Shown: positions 12,292 to 23,575 of the stretch, in pieces
How positions within the stretch are numbered: the first letter of the stretch is position 1
Layout of the letters: every line of letters begins with the position of its first letter
Translations under genes and position numbers: made by a program
The notes under the pieces: model-generated
What the model saw: the letters and a program-made list of their open reading frames with translations, nothing else
Told to the model about the DNA's origin: nothing
The model's database searches: none
NCBI GenBank assembly: GCA_022497145.1
Contig: MU385948.1
Coordinates: forward strand, 1 to 64,000
Length of the DNA stretch: 64,000 nucleotides
Direction: 5' to 3'
Source: Rostrohypoxylon terebratum
Taxonomy: Eukaryota > Ascomycota > Sordariomycetes > Xylariales > Hypoxylaceae

Positions 12292-14352
12292 ATGGTCTCC
12301 TTCTCGTGTGAGGTAATGTCACTATTAATTCCATAATCTAAATCTCAAGTCCCGAGTCCCAAGCACCAAGCCCCAAGCCCCAAGCACCAAGCCCCGAGCG
12401 TGCCTGACATCACGACCCTCTACCCATCCAAGCCATATCTACATAGTACGCAACCCATCACGCCCAACCCTTCACTCTTTCGGTATCCATTTGTTTCGAG
12501 CAACACACGACATTTCGCGTTGTGTTACCCGTGGGACCCCCCTTAAAGATCCCTCGCGCCATCTTAGCGATCGCCATTACGCACCATTCGCACCATACGC
12601 AATCTCATACACCAGACCCGGCAACCCTAGCAACCTTAGCATTGACCATCCATCATCCTTCACACCCAGACACCCTACACACACCCTTCACACCCACCCC
12701 TGTTTATACGTACTCCATAATATTGGGACGTATTGGAACCTATTGGAACCTATTGCCTCCTGATCTCTCTCACCCCTCTGCCCCTCCAACCAGATAAAAC
12801 ATACACCCCCTGAAGCCCAATTGCATTCTCCGTATCTTTCCTCGCATCTCTTTAACAATAGCCAACTGCATTGTATTTCTTACCCTCTAATTCTGATATT
12901 TTCTCCCCACAGGCTTGCGGTGACGTCTTGACAAAGAAGAAACTCGACCCACATAGAAATCGTTGCCGCGACGCTACTTTTACCTGCATTGATTGCATGG
13001 TCCACTTCTACGGCACTGACTATCGCACGCATAATGTAGGTCGCAGGTCTCAACTCTCAACCCTCAACTCTATCTATCCGGCCGATAAAATTACAGCATC
13101 TGACCTACATTACTAGAGTTGCATGACAGAAGAGCAGAAATATCAAGGCGCATTATATAAACCAAAGAGACAAAAGTCTAACGGCGGTGAACCCTCTGGC
13201 AGGCCCGACACTATGGCTCATAACGCATACGTCGAGGATGTCACGGAGGAGTTTGAGGACTACCGACAGTATCAGGTATACGAGGATGATGGAAACGCAG
13301 AGGCACAACTTCCACCCTCGGCGCCTACTCCCCCGCCAGCAGTCGACGAAGACCCGAACGTGAACGTATTCGACTTTTTAGTCGACCAGACTCCTAACGT
13401 ATCAAATGTCAACTTACAGTTTTTCAACAACATGGTTGAAGCTAGTGGCGGCGGCGGCGGCGGTCGGCAGCTAGTGCGATTTGACCAAGGCCTAGAAGAC
13501 GAATATGTAGACCAGACAGGATATATGGTCGACGATGAAGCGATGGCTCATTATGGACCTGATGCAGCACCGCCTACCCATACCCAGTATCAGACGCCAG
13601 CACCGAAGACTCACCGAAGGAAATCGAAGGATAGCACAGGCGAACGCGAAGTCAAGAAAGATAAGAAGCGCAAGCGGCTCCATATCGAAACGCCCGGACC
13701 TCTAGCGCTCACAACGCAACGCGGAGATGAAGTCATGACCGACGCACCCCCTGTTCTACATTCTGGCTTGACTGGAGGTCTCAACCGTATGATGCGTCCG
13801 TCCCAGTTTCCTCCGTCGCCAGATTACTCTGGTGGTGACGGCGGGGAGAACTCTCCTAAGAGTCCTATCAAGAAAACGAAGCATTCGAAAACTCACAAAT
13901 CCAAGCCTAGTCGGACGGAGACTCTTAGCGGAGGTCTCAAGGCCTTTATGTCAGGCACATCCAAGTCGAAGATTTCTAAGAAACGAAGGCACTCGACATC
14001 GGACAAGGACAAGAAGGAAAAGAAGAAGACTCGACGTCATTCAAGTGCTGACAAGGCTCCAAAGTTGATCGAGTACCGACCTAAATCAAAATCGGGAGAT
14101 GAGAAAGAAGGGGGGTCTGGCCAGCTGGTTCTTTACAGGCCGAGATCCGATCTTTTCCTAAGCTTGTGCAACAAGGGACCGGAAAGTGAACGGGGTTGCA
14201 GTGTAAACAAGGCGCTGAAGAGATATCACCGCGAACGATCCGAATCTGGCGATAGCTTGGGCAAGTCGGTCGAGGAGAAGGAGCTCTGGCGGTCGCTACG
14301 GATGCGTCGTAATGATCGCGGGGAGATTGTTTTATTTTCAATCGAGCCTTAA
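12292..14352 (+). CDS. LYAR-type C2HC zinc-finger nucleolar protein
   Basis: Exons 12292-12312, 12913-13035 and 13117-14352 join to a 459-residue protein. Residues 1-65 form the conserved LYAR zinc-finger pair: MVSFSCEACGDVLTKKKLDP with its following CRDATFTCIDC, then FYGTDYRTHNSCMTEEQKYQ. This module is found in nucleolar proteins from yeast to man that act in ribosome biogenesis and proliferation control. The remaining 390 residues look disordered: an acidic stretch, a Gly run near residue 155, and long Lys/Arg/Ser-rich tracts that look like nuclear or nucleolar targeting signals. Exon 1 codes for only seven residues before a 600-nt intron, the longest in the window. The intron 1 acceptor CCCCACAG and intron 2 (GTAGGT..TACTAG) are clear. 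The start is fixed by the family N-terminus. Confidence 0.9.
12346..12400. repeat. Degenerate CCCAAGCAC/CCCAAGC minisatellite in intron
   Basis: Short imperfect tandem units built from CCCAAG, CACCAAG and CCCGAG lie inside the 600-nt first intron of the LYAR-type gene, close to the donor site. Confidence 0.7.
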
Positions 14353-15152
14353 GTGTACTGGTTTGTCTGAAAAGTAACAAGGTCGGCGTTTAAGTGGAGG
14401 CGGATGCTTTTTTATTATGGGAACTAAGGGATGTGATACCTGAGCGTGGACTGCTTCAACAAGGTGGGCGGCGGATGGTGGACGATGGACGGCGGACGGT
14501 GGACGGCGGTACGGTTGGCTGGACTGGCTTGGGATATGGTGCCGGTGTACCGCATAAAAAAACAATTTTGCTTCAGAGCTGGCCTTGAAGCCTCATCATA
14601 GAGGATTGTCGGATCGACGTCGCAAAGTTGGCGGGGGAAGATTCACCGGCTTGTTTTACTATCTTGTACACATTTTTCTTTCACTGTCCTACAAATGTTT
14701 TCAAATATTTAGGCCGAGGGCAACATAGATAATGTGGAGGATAGGGAGGCTGAAGCTGCTCAAGAGGGAGTTCTCGATCACATTGAGAGCATTGCCGTCT
14801 TCCATATAATAACAGGTGTCAACTATTAACTTCAACTTGATGAGTCTTTCTCGTAATTGTCAATATCATTATGTCTGTCCGCCATCTTCCGAGGTACATA
14901 GATATGGTATTCTCTTTTCAAACAATTGCTCGTAATACGTATAAGATGTACGAATATGTAGGTAGTTAATAGGTATGTGTAGTGTAACTACCCTGTGCCC
15001 CACCCCCTTTTCCGATTACATCAACATTCGAGCCTGCCTACATCTACACCCCCTCATCGGAGCCGTATTTTCCTGACTAACAACTAGCTGCCACTGCCGC
15101 GCTGTTACATGTGCATGCATCACCATCATCATCGTCACCATCACACCTCCCT
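14353..15152. other. Convergent intergenic gap
   Basis: 3' regions of two converging genes. A G-rich stretch of GGCGGA/GGTGGAC units lies at about 14460-14530. No gene seen. Confidence 0.5.
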
Positions 15153-16424
15153 CTACACGGCGCGCAGCGGCAGTATGTGCTGGACCAGCGCCTCGCGACG
15201 GCACAGCGGACACTCGGGCTTCTCGCGCACCCAGTCGCCGATGCAGGACCAGCAGAAGACGTGGCCGCACTGCGTGGCGGCCGGATCCTTCAGCTCTTCG
15301 AGGCACAGGGTGCATTTTCGCTGCTGGGTCCCCTTGATCCACCGCATGCTCTGCGTCTCGGCTAGGTCGTACCGCGGGTTGGCGCCGCTCGGGGTGTGCG
15401 TTGCGGCCTCCACGTTGATCCGGGTCGTTAGGGAGGTAGTGGTGGCGCCGGAGGGGAGGAGCGTGTTGTTCGAGGAGTAGTCGTTCTCGTTGAGGGATAC
15501 GGTCAGGGCGTTCGCGTTCGGGGCGCGCGAGCGGTCGGAGGGTGTCAGGGCGGGGGAAAGGGGGAGAGGGGCGCTGGGGGAGATGGTCTGGAGGGTCGAT
15601 CGGATGTGGAGGTACCCCTGGACGGCCATCTGGACGACGAGCAGGACGCCGAGAACCTCGTAGCCGGCTCGGTCGGTGGACTCGCCCATCTTTTGCGTGA
15701 AGATGTAGCGCAGACCGACGAGGCGCTTCGCCAGCTCGTAGTACGAGCCGCTGAAGTAGAAGAGGGCTAGGCTGGCGGCGTGGACGGGGGCGTCGGAGGT
15801 TATCGAGGAGAGGTTCGCGAGGATGTAGGATTGCAGCTTGTGGGACCAGCTCCGGCGTGCTTTTAGCTTCGTCAGGGCCTGCTCGTCTTGGGAGCCTGGG
15901 GCGATGCCTAGGTTCTTCTGTAGGCGGGCACGTATCCGCGCTCGGATTTTGGGGAGGAGGCGAGATACGCCGTAGGGGGCCAGAATGCTACCCGCTATGT
16001 AGGCTGCGCGCTTGGAGAGCGCGGGGAGGGCCCCGGTGCCCGCTTCGATTTGGACTAGCCCGCAGTACTCTTCTCCTAGTGTTCGGTTGCCTAGGAGCGT
16101 TGTTAGGCATAGGTAGAGGAGGTCGGCGAGAGTTCGCGATTCGGAGGCCCAGGCATGTGCTGAGCGGGCTCCTAGTAGGTGCCGGTGTAGGTCGGATATT
16201 TGGTTTGCGAGGAGGCCTTGGAAGTACGCATCTTTCTGGTGCGCACGGATGATATCTGGAGCGAAGGCAAAGGGGTACGGCGAGGATGTTGGAGATGATG
16301 GGAGTGAACTTTTGGTTGTGGTCGGAGCTGCTGATGTTGATGAGGGAGAGGCGGTAGAGGTTGCGTTTGTAGATGTGGACGGAGTGGGATTGCTAGACGC
16401 TGGAGGTGCAGGACCGTTTGCCAT
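15153..16424 (-). CDS. pex10: Peroxisome biogenesis factor 10 (RING E3 ligase)
   Basis: A single exon encodes 423 residues. The Ser/Thr/Pro-rich first 50 residues precede a Pex2/Pex12-type membrane domain with PDIIRAHQKDAYFQ, LGEEYCGLVQIE, and hydrophobic helices near YELAKRLVGLRYIF and GYEVLGVLLVVQMAVQ. The C-terminus is a complete C3HC4 RING: CTLCLEELKDP, QCGHVFCWSCI, ECPLCR. PEX10 works with PEX2 and PEX12 as the peroxisomal-membrane ubiquitin ligase that ubiquitinates the PEX5 receptor for recycling. Length and domain order match fungal PEX10. The gene is GC-rich, and long antisense open frames over it are side effects of that. It shares a 540-bp divergent promoter region with the ERD1-like gene. 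Confidence 0.95.
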   Translation of the reverse strand: MANGPAPPASSNPTPSTSTNATSTASPSSTSAAPTTTKSSLPSSPTSSPYPFAFAPDIIRAHQKDAYFQGLLANQISDLHRHLLGARSAHAWASESRTLADLLYLCLTTLLGNRTLGEEYCGLVQIEAGTGALPALSKRAAYIAGSILAPYGVSRLLPKIRARIRARLQKNLGIAPGSQDEQALTKLKARRSWSHKLQSYILANLSSITSDAPVHAASLALFYFSGSYYELAKRLVGLRYIFTQKMGESTDRAGYEVLGVLLVVQMAVQGYLHIRSTLQTISPSAPLPLSPALTPSDRSRAPNANALTVSLNENDYSSNNTLLPSGATTTSLTTRINVEAATHTPSGANPRYDLAETQSMRWIKGTQQRKCTLCLEELKDPAATQCGHVFCWSCIGDWVREKPECPLCRREALVQHILPLRAV

Positions 16425-16963
16425 TGTCGTTCTTGATTATTGTTTGACGACTATCTAATATAACGGAGACACATATATCTCATTGTTTGAATTGAGTTGA
16501 TAAGCGTGAGATGCGGGATGAAAAGATAAAAGCTTGGAGTTTGGAGGTGAAGCTTTGAATGTTTGAATGTGGATATCCATGTCACTAGTAACTACAGTTG
16601 CTGCTGTACCTCGGCGATTAGAACTGTGAACGGTCGTGATTGCTTTCCAACTTTCCACTAAACAAAGAGCCAGGGGCTTCGGTCGCTTCTGAAGAGCACT
16701 AACGCAGCAGGGGTTCGCGGTACGTAGCCTCGCCAAGGTGACGTCGCCAACCCGCTAATTTCGATAAAATCATTATCTGGCATATACGTACCTTAACAAC
16801 TTCATATCTTTTTTTATATTTTATATTTTATATTTCACAACTCCAACGTATTGATTCTTTGGTTCCAATCCGGCACCTATGTGTTGAATACCACGGTTTG
16901 TGGTTGGTTCTAGATATCCCTAGGCCTCGATGCTAGTGATAAGGACTCAGATTTCCCCGGGCC
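16425..16963. promoter_or_regulatory. Divergent promoter region between pex10 and the ERD1-like gene
   Basis: 540 bp separate the two start codons. It contains an AT-rich run with repeated ATATTTT units near 16807-16840. No specific binding site is claimed. Confidence 0.5.
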
Positions 16964-18289
16964 ATGGACGGTGATCCTGCAGTCGAGCCGGAGCTCGACT
17001 CCTTTAGCTTGACCTTTCCCTTGCCGTATCGCGTGGCCTTCATCATTGTGCTAGGTTCGTTGTCCTATCTCGCTGACTAGTCGCACCTAGATCGAAATTG
17101 ACTTACACATGCTTTTACGCCTACAACAGCCGTCTGGGCATGGGGCATTAATCTTCATTACCTCTACCTCATCGGCATCGACGTGCCTTCTCTGATCCGG
17201 TACCCGGGCCGGTCCTCACCTCACCACCCGACGCACCACCTGTCCACGTACCGACTAGCGACTGTCCTCTCCTCGATCTTCGCCTTCGCCCTGCTCGTCT
17301 TCTGGGCCTTCACACACCGCAACCCTGAACTAGTCCTAGCCTGGGACTGGCTGCCCCTGACATACCTCGGCGTGCTCCTCGGCATCCTCGTCTTCGCGCC
17401 CTTCTTCAAGTCCCTATCACATGGCGGCCGCGCACGCCTCCGCGCGACGCTAAAGCGCATCAGCGTCGGCGGGCTCGCCGAGACCAAAGACGGCAAGTTC
17501 GGCGACATCCTGCTCGCCGATGTGTTGACGAGCTATGCCAAGGTGCTCGCGGACCTATACGTAGCGCTATGCATGTTCCTCCGCAGCGAAGGCGGCGGCG
17601 CCACAGCGCGTCCGGACCGCAACTGCGGCGGCACCGTCGTCGTGCCCCTCGTCATGGCCCTCCCCTCCCTCATCCGCCTCCGCCAGTGCCTCATCGAGTA
17701 CGGGCGCGTGCGCCGGGGCCGCATAAGCGAGACGACGGGCTGGGGCGGCCAACACCTGGCCAACGCGATGAAGTATTTCACCGCCTTCCCGGTTATCGTG
17801 TTCAGCACTCTGCAGCGCAACTCCTCCGGTGGACAACCGCCTCCGCATCACTACTACCAGGCCTGGATCGTCGCGTGCGTCGTCAATTCCCTGTATAGCT
17901 TCTACTGGGACGTCGCTAAGGATTGGGATCTTCTGCTGTTCGATAGCCAGGCGCGGAGCTCGCCCGAGCTGAAGGCCTTCGGCCTGCGTCGCCGGCTGCA
18001 CGTCGGTCCCCCCATAGTATACTACGTGGTTATAGCCATGGACCTGTTTCTGCGATGCACCTGGAGCCTGAAGCTAAGCCCGCACCTGGGCCGGATAGCG
18101 GATTGGGAAGGATCTATTTTCGTGATTGAGTTACTAGAGGTGTTTCGCCGGTGGATATGGATTTTCTTCCGCGTCGAGACCGAGTGGATCCGGAATACGC
18201 CCGGTAATGGCCTAGACGTTGACGACATTCTGCTTCCGGATTATCATAACCATAATATTCAGGGCCCCAAGTATGAGGACGATGACTAG
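16964..18289 (+). CDS. erd1: ERD1-like EXS-domain membrane protein
   Basis: Exons 16964-17054 and 17130-18289 encode 416 residues. It is a multi-pass protein: hydrophobic segments begin at FIIVLAVWAWGINLHYLYLI (created across the intron), then near LATVLSSIFAFALLVFWAF and YLGVLLGILVFAPFF, and later segments lie in the EXS region. EXS hallmarks seen are YWDVAKDWDLLLF, AMDLFLRCTWSLKL and the conserved RRWIWIFFRVETEW. Fungal ERD1 sits in the Golgi; the yeast protein is needed for retention of luminal ER proteins and for phosphate recycling from glycosylation. There is no SPX domain, which separates it from the SYG1/XPR1/PHO1 exporters of the same superfamily. The acidic C-terminal tail ends in YEDDD. 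Confidence 0.88.
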
Positions 18290-19078
18290 AAGTTACGACT
18301 CAGTTAAAAGCGCTCGATTATCTTAGGGATTTTACGCCGGTCGGTAGGGCGAAGTTAAGGGAAGCGTGGAAATAACACTTCACGCCGCGGGAAATAGGAT
18401 AGAACAGGTCGGTGGGGAGCTGTTCTGTTTACAGGTATCTACGTGCCGGCGTCGTGGTTGCATTGCAGGCGTTCGTTGTTAGAACAGGTAGGACGGCTAT
18501 GGATGTATGAGGCTAGTTGCCCATCCATAGATAACGTTGGTGTATCCCAACCAAGCATCTAATCACCGAAACGTACATATACATATATACTCTTGAATGC
18601 TAGAAACCTCTAGGAAACATTTTCCTGTATAGAACCGTGACTGGCCGCCGCTTGATATGTTGAGGCATGTGGATAGGTATGAACTACAGTCATGACGCCC
18701 CATGCTCCATTTTAGTCATTGCACATTCATTTTCAATATTTCGGCAACGAGCCTTCTGGGGAATCTCAAGTATTAGCATGCTTCATATCGTAACGCAAGA
18801 CTGGTATTTTTTTCATGTTCCAATCGAACAGATGCGCACGTGCGATCATGCGAGAACCCCTATATCTACGAAGCAGCCGTTCCGTGGTATCCAGTTCGTC
18901 CTATCCCCGTTTCCCATGCAATGGTTTTATATAAATACAAAAGTACGCCAGAAGCACCGCGAGCACCGAGGGCTATGCTCTCCCTGTTTATATGTCCAAT
19001 GCGAGAAGAACCCAACGGAATTCGGCCAGGAGGTAATAAACAGTCGATGTAAACAACCAAAATGCGGATGACCTTATG
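18290..19078. other. Convergent intergenic gap
   Basis: About 790 bp of 3' flanking sequence between converging genes. A 134-codon open frame at 18667-19071 shows no family character. Confidence 0.45.
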
Positions 19079-20483
19079 CTATAGAAGCCATTTAAACCAC
19101 GGCCGCTTTACGGTGGTGGGCTGCTTTAGCTTGTTCAAACAATAGCTCCCATAGTTCCTCGATAACAGCCCGTCGCATTCGCAGCGGCACCCGATTCCAT
19201 TATCCGTCTCTGGCGACCACGTCCCGCTCCCAAGGAGTTGGGATTCGGGCAGCTGGCCACCCGGGGCGTTGGCAGGGCATTGATATAGCTGATCGTGTCG
19301 GTACCCGAAGTCTTCGAAATGGTGTACCTTACGCGGATCTACGAGCATTGCGACGGCAAGAGAGTGTACTGCGGCATCGCCCCACTGCATGGATGTTAGA
19401 TCAACCCTTTGTACATAACTTAAATGTCCTAGATGTGTTGGAATTGCTTACCCGCTCAAAGTAGAATCCGCCTTTCTTGTCCAAGTACTCGAAGAGATCT
19501 TGGTACGCCCTCGTTCGGAAAAAGTCCATGTCAGCGATTTCAAAGTTGCTCCAGTAATGGCACAAGCTCCATTCGTCGCCATAGGCATCGCGATGCGGAA
19601 GCCAACTCATGAATCGTCGAAATGGGAACGGCACCCACGACGCCGATATCATAGCCTTCCAAAGGTTGTTCGTGGGAATACCCATCATCTCCTTCCAATC
19701 AGCAACGGAGCGGAATAAGCCCGGGCATGACTTCCCTATCTCCCATAGGGCAATCGTAAAACCGTAGACTTTCTTATGCCGTGCCATCTGAACGAACGGG
19801 TCGTAGGAGATCGCGCAGTTGAAATCGACGTCGGGTTCGAGCCGCCAGTACCATTTATACTTCTTCAACACTTCGAGCTGGTAGAATTTACTTCCATGCG
19901 CGTTAGTCTGATATGTTCCTTCTTATAGTAACCGTAGGTCTGTGGGCATGGGTTATAGAGCGTATGCTTACCCCGAATAAAATCGACACATGTGGTGATA
20001 TCCTTCCTCACCAGCATGCGGAATTCCCATCTCACCCTGTTCTTTTATATTCTGCTTCGCCGCATTTACATCTACGCCCTCGGGAAATGTCCATGTCTCT
20101 TGCGGTATGACCTCGAAAGTTGCCAGTCCTCGCGACGTCTTATTTAACACCTCTATAAACTTAGGGTCCCACTGGTTGTCATTAAGAAATAGGATAGGGT
20201 AGTTGAACCACTTGTTGAAATGCCTCTCGATCGAAGTAATCGTTTTATTAGCTTTCTCGAGTTCGTTGTTCCGCGCAAGCATCACCAGAATCGCGTTCTC
20301 TCGCTTCGCATTGATGTCTGGTTCCTGACATGATGTAAAAAACGGTGTGTCGAGCTCGCTCGCAGGCCTAGGTACATTGTACCGCCATAAGTGTAGAATG
20401 ACTTCGAATACGAAAGGCGCCGCGACGGAGAGCAATAGCCATATGGGTAGGCGTCGTGCAGGACGGATTATCCGTCGTAACAT
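19079..20483 (-). CDS. GT15 alpha-1,2-mannosyltransferase (KRE2/MNT1 family)
   Basis: Exons 20483-19972, 19890-19452 and 19384-19079 encode 418 residues. A short cytosolic N-terminus and one signal anchor (LPIWLLLSVAAPFVF region, residues 12-33) give a type II Golgi protein. The GT15 domain follows with ILVMLARNNEL, NDNQWDPKF, HHMCRFYSGKFYQ, the YWRLEPDVDF motif, YGFTIALWE, HYWSNFEIADMDFFR and FYFERWGDAAVHS. The enzyme transfers mannose from GDP-mannose to O- and N-linked glycans of secreted and cell-wall proteins. Intron 1 (GTAAGC..GGAAG) was placed where it restores CRFYSGKFYQ, and intron 2 joins FER to WGD. Which of the several GT15 paralogues this is cannot be told from sequence alone. 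Confidence 0.93.
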
Positions 20484-22230
20484 GGTAGGGCTGGTGTCCT
20501 CGTGCCCTTCTTAGATCATGGTCTGCAAGCACCTAGTTTAATTCTTCATCCGAGGAAACCTTGAATTGGAAATGGCAGCAAAGGGATATCGATAGGGAGA
20601 AGATTGAAGCGATTGGTTTGTTGGATTATTGGACTAGGGGCCCAGGTTGGAAGATGCAATAACAGATTTTTTTTTTTTAAAAAAAAAAAAAAGGAAAGCC
20701 GATTCCGATCTCCAGTAAATAAGACAGGCAAATTCAAGTGCAGGCTAGACGAAAGGCTGTAAAGGAGTGAATGATTGTTGCAGCCTAGGATGTTTTGTTC
20801 TAGTTGATTGCCGGGCTATAGAATCGGGGATAAGCCTCTGCGGCACGGCAATGAGGCTGAGCCGCAGGAGACTGGCAGACTGGAATTGATGCGACACAGC
20901 GCGTGGAGACGGGAATTAAAATAGGAGAAATCATTCATTTTAATGAACCATGGCCCTTGGCAGAGAACTTTGACATGAAAACACCAAACTCCAACTGTCG
21001 GTGAGCAATGACAAGACACAATATATCCATCGTGAAGAAGTTTGGATGATGGAAAGGTTGTCAGGAGGAAGTTTCCAAAAGTTTTCCAGTTGGAGTTCAA
21101 TGTTCCCCTTATCTGTCGATACACTACGTTGTACGTATTATAAACCCGGCGATTTTGAAAGCTTGGGTAGCACTTGACTATTAATTTGAAGCACGATCCA
21201 TTGCGCTGGAGCTAGACACTACGCCTGCTAACACCTACTATTATCTAGTAACGCCTACAAACTAGGTACAATACCTAGGACCTAGGACCCTAGGTAGGCA
21301 CCCGGTGGCTTCCACCATGGTATCGGAGTAAACTCTAAAACATGGACCTGGTAAGGCTGATTCACTCCTACCATAACCATCACACTTTATCTTGTGTTTT
21401 AACTTTTGTAGTGCGGCCACTTCCTCAGTTACATCTAGAGATAAATAATCATCAATTTATACATGAACACGCGATAACGAATTGGTTTTGCTCATTCAAA
21501 CTGAAATATAGGTATTCATGTCTGTTTCATCCATTGTTTGCAATGTTTGCAATATTTTTAAAAGCTTACGAGCGATGAAGCTAAATAGCCCTTTGATTGC
21601 CGGCACTTGTCAACCATAGTACGTAGAATGGTTAGGCAACTCAAGTGCCGTAGTTGGTACCTATCCAGGTACATATTTAGTGTAAGTTGTCTGTAAGCAT
21701 ATCCCTAGAAGGATCTTTCTAACCGCCAAGTCTGACCGGAATTCTCTCTGTGTTTCCCAACACAAAGGTCAGATAATACTCATTCGTATGTGAAGAGGAG
21801 ATATTCATGCATATATCTCACGTAAGAAGGATGATATGCGTTGATGTTCAAAGTTATAACAAGAAAAAAATACATATTACTATATACAATTATTTCATGT
21901 ACCTAGTAACACCTTTGAAAGCTTCCGATGTCTGTTGGAAACACATTTGTCACTCTAAAACTAAGATGCGCCATTACAAGGCTTCAGGGATTGGTAATGG
22001 AAAGAACAGCCTTAAAGGATTCGAAGCTCGGACCACGTTGTATGGATACCCGGACCCCACTACGGTCCGCTAACCTTCGCAAGCTTATTACCTACCTACC
22101 TTCCCTAAGCCTTGTCTTACATCAATTCAAACACATCATCGCTGTCGTCTCTTGTCAAGATCTACAGCCTTGACTTCATTGAATCTAACTGGCCTCTCTA
22201 TCTGTCAATGTACCATTGGGCCTATCGAAG
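20484..22230. other. Divergent intergenic region
   Basis: About 1.7 kb between divergent genes. It contains the T12A14 tract and a cluster of CCTAGG words at 21262-21300. No coding feature is supported. Confidence 0.5.
20667..20692. repeat. T12A14 homopolymer palindrome
   Basis: Twelve T directly followed by fourteen A, a perfect self-complementary tract about 180 bp upstream of the mannosyltransferase start. It may be a nucleosome-excluding promoter element or a polymerase-slippage product. Confidence 0.9.
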
Positions 22231-22811
22231 ATGGAATACGTAAACCAGCGTGTAGCTCAAGAGGCTGCCAAAACCCCTTCGGAGATATAGTATGTTCTCT
22301 TCTAACACCACACTACTATAGTTCCGGCACGTCCGGTTAACCTAAATTTACTTCTAGCACCGGCCTTGTCACGCCTCTCAACATTATCCTCGCTGCCATC
22401 ACCCTCTACACAACATACCTACTCTACAAACCCTCGCCACCGGCAACGTTGCCCCGCGAACAACCCGCCATTGTCTTCCGGGTCTTCACCCCCCGCACAC
22501 TACTCCCGTACAACGGGGAGAATGGGATGCCGGTATTTCTAGCCGTGCGCGGCCGAGTATTCGACGTCACTAGCGGCCGCAACTTTTACGGCCCCGGCGG
22601 TCCTTACGAGAACTTCGCCGGTCGCGATGCCAGTCGTGGCTTGGCTTTTCATAGCTTCGCCGAGGACATGCTGACCAAGGACCTCGACGGTCCGCTGGAC
22701 AAGCTCGAAGGGCTCGGCCCGGAGGAATTTGAAAGCTTGAAAGGTTGGGAAGAGAGATTTTTAAGCAAGTATATGGTCGTTGGCAAATTGGTCGCACAAG
22801 GTGATGCTTAA
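22231..22811 (+). CDS. dap1: DAP1/MAPR family haem-binding protein (cytochrome b5-like)
   Basis: Exons 22231-22289 and 22358-22811 encode 170 residues. The N-terminus is MEYVNQRVAQEAAKTPSEIY, followed by one membrane span (LNIILAAITLYTTYLLY). Then comes a cytochrome b5-like domain of the progesterone-receptor-membrane-component type: FTPRTLLPYNG, VFLAVRGRVFDVTSGRNFYG, GGPYENFAGRDASRGLAFHS and FLSKYMVVGKL. The family uses a Tyr haem ligand; the GPGGPY and NFYG tyrosines are the likely ones. DAP1 supports ER cytochrome P450 enzymes, notably Erg11 and Erg5 in sterol synthesis, and azole tolerance. The intron joins TA|C to make Tyr-20 and gives the only start with a full anchor. Confidence 0.9.
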
Positions 22812-23575
22812 ACCAGCGCCCAGGCATCTTGACGGATGTAGCGCAAAGGCGACGATGAATGAGACTAACGAGGGCTTTGTTGGAATTCCTGAAATATGAC
22901 TGACGTGTCTGGTGCCTTTTTCATGATATGGTATATACGAGATACAATAGAAGACGTGCTCCTGCCAAGATCCTCGACTATACTTTAACGTCTATTCGTT
23001 CTCAGTTCTTCAGAGGGCTCTTTATCGCAGTCATAGGCGATCTGCCTCAAAGATGCTCGTTATTGGCAATATACGTAGGTAAGTACCATGAGCCCTAATT
23101 TACAGAGGTACACGGCGATGCTAATCTTGAGCGCGAACAGCTAAGCCTCTTGGGCTACTTGATGCGGCCGTCGACACCTACATGTATATACATGTGTGTG
23201 TATAGTCGAAGGTCTATTGATCGAAGTAGACTAAGTATGACAAACGCCAACTTAGTATTCTGAAGCGAGAGTTGCACCTGACCCTAGTATTACATCTTAG
23301 TCCTCCCTTCTCTCAAATGCCGTTTAGTGAAAGGCAGCTTCCACGACTTCACCGAGAACTTAACTTGCCTGTATCACCTTGTCTGCATAGTAGATAGCAC
23401 TTTCTTGTTTCATACAAACCTTAGGAACGCTCATCTCATCCTCTTTCATTTCCCTTATTCTAGCTGCCACTTTTCTTCTCTTCTCCTCAACTACAACTCT
23501 CAACACTAGCACCTACGCTATTTATGAACGGCAACAATACGCATTCAGACAACCCACGTTGTTCATGTGATCTTA
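22812..23575. other. Intergenic, no gene recognised
   Basis: About 760 bp of 3' flank and promoter. The final 250 bases are pyrimidine-rich and lead into the secreted-protein gene. Confidence 0.45.

Noticed and set aside
12491..12797. Overlapping 90-codon frames before the second exon of the LYAR-type gene
   Set aside because: They lie inside its first intron and are low-complexity Pro/Thr/His-rich translations of C-rich DNA.
17567..18001. Long antisense frames over the ERD1-like gene
   Set aside because: Explained by GC-rich codon use of the real gene. The same applies to antisense frames over pex10 and over the 61.1-62.1 kb gene.
20667..20692. T12A14 tract as a rho-independent-type terminator or mobile element end
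   Set aside because: Nuclear eukaryotic DNA with no flanking repeats. It is simply a homopolymer palindrome.
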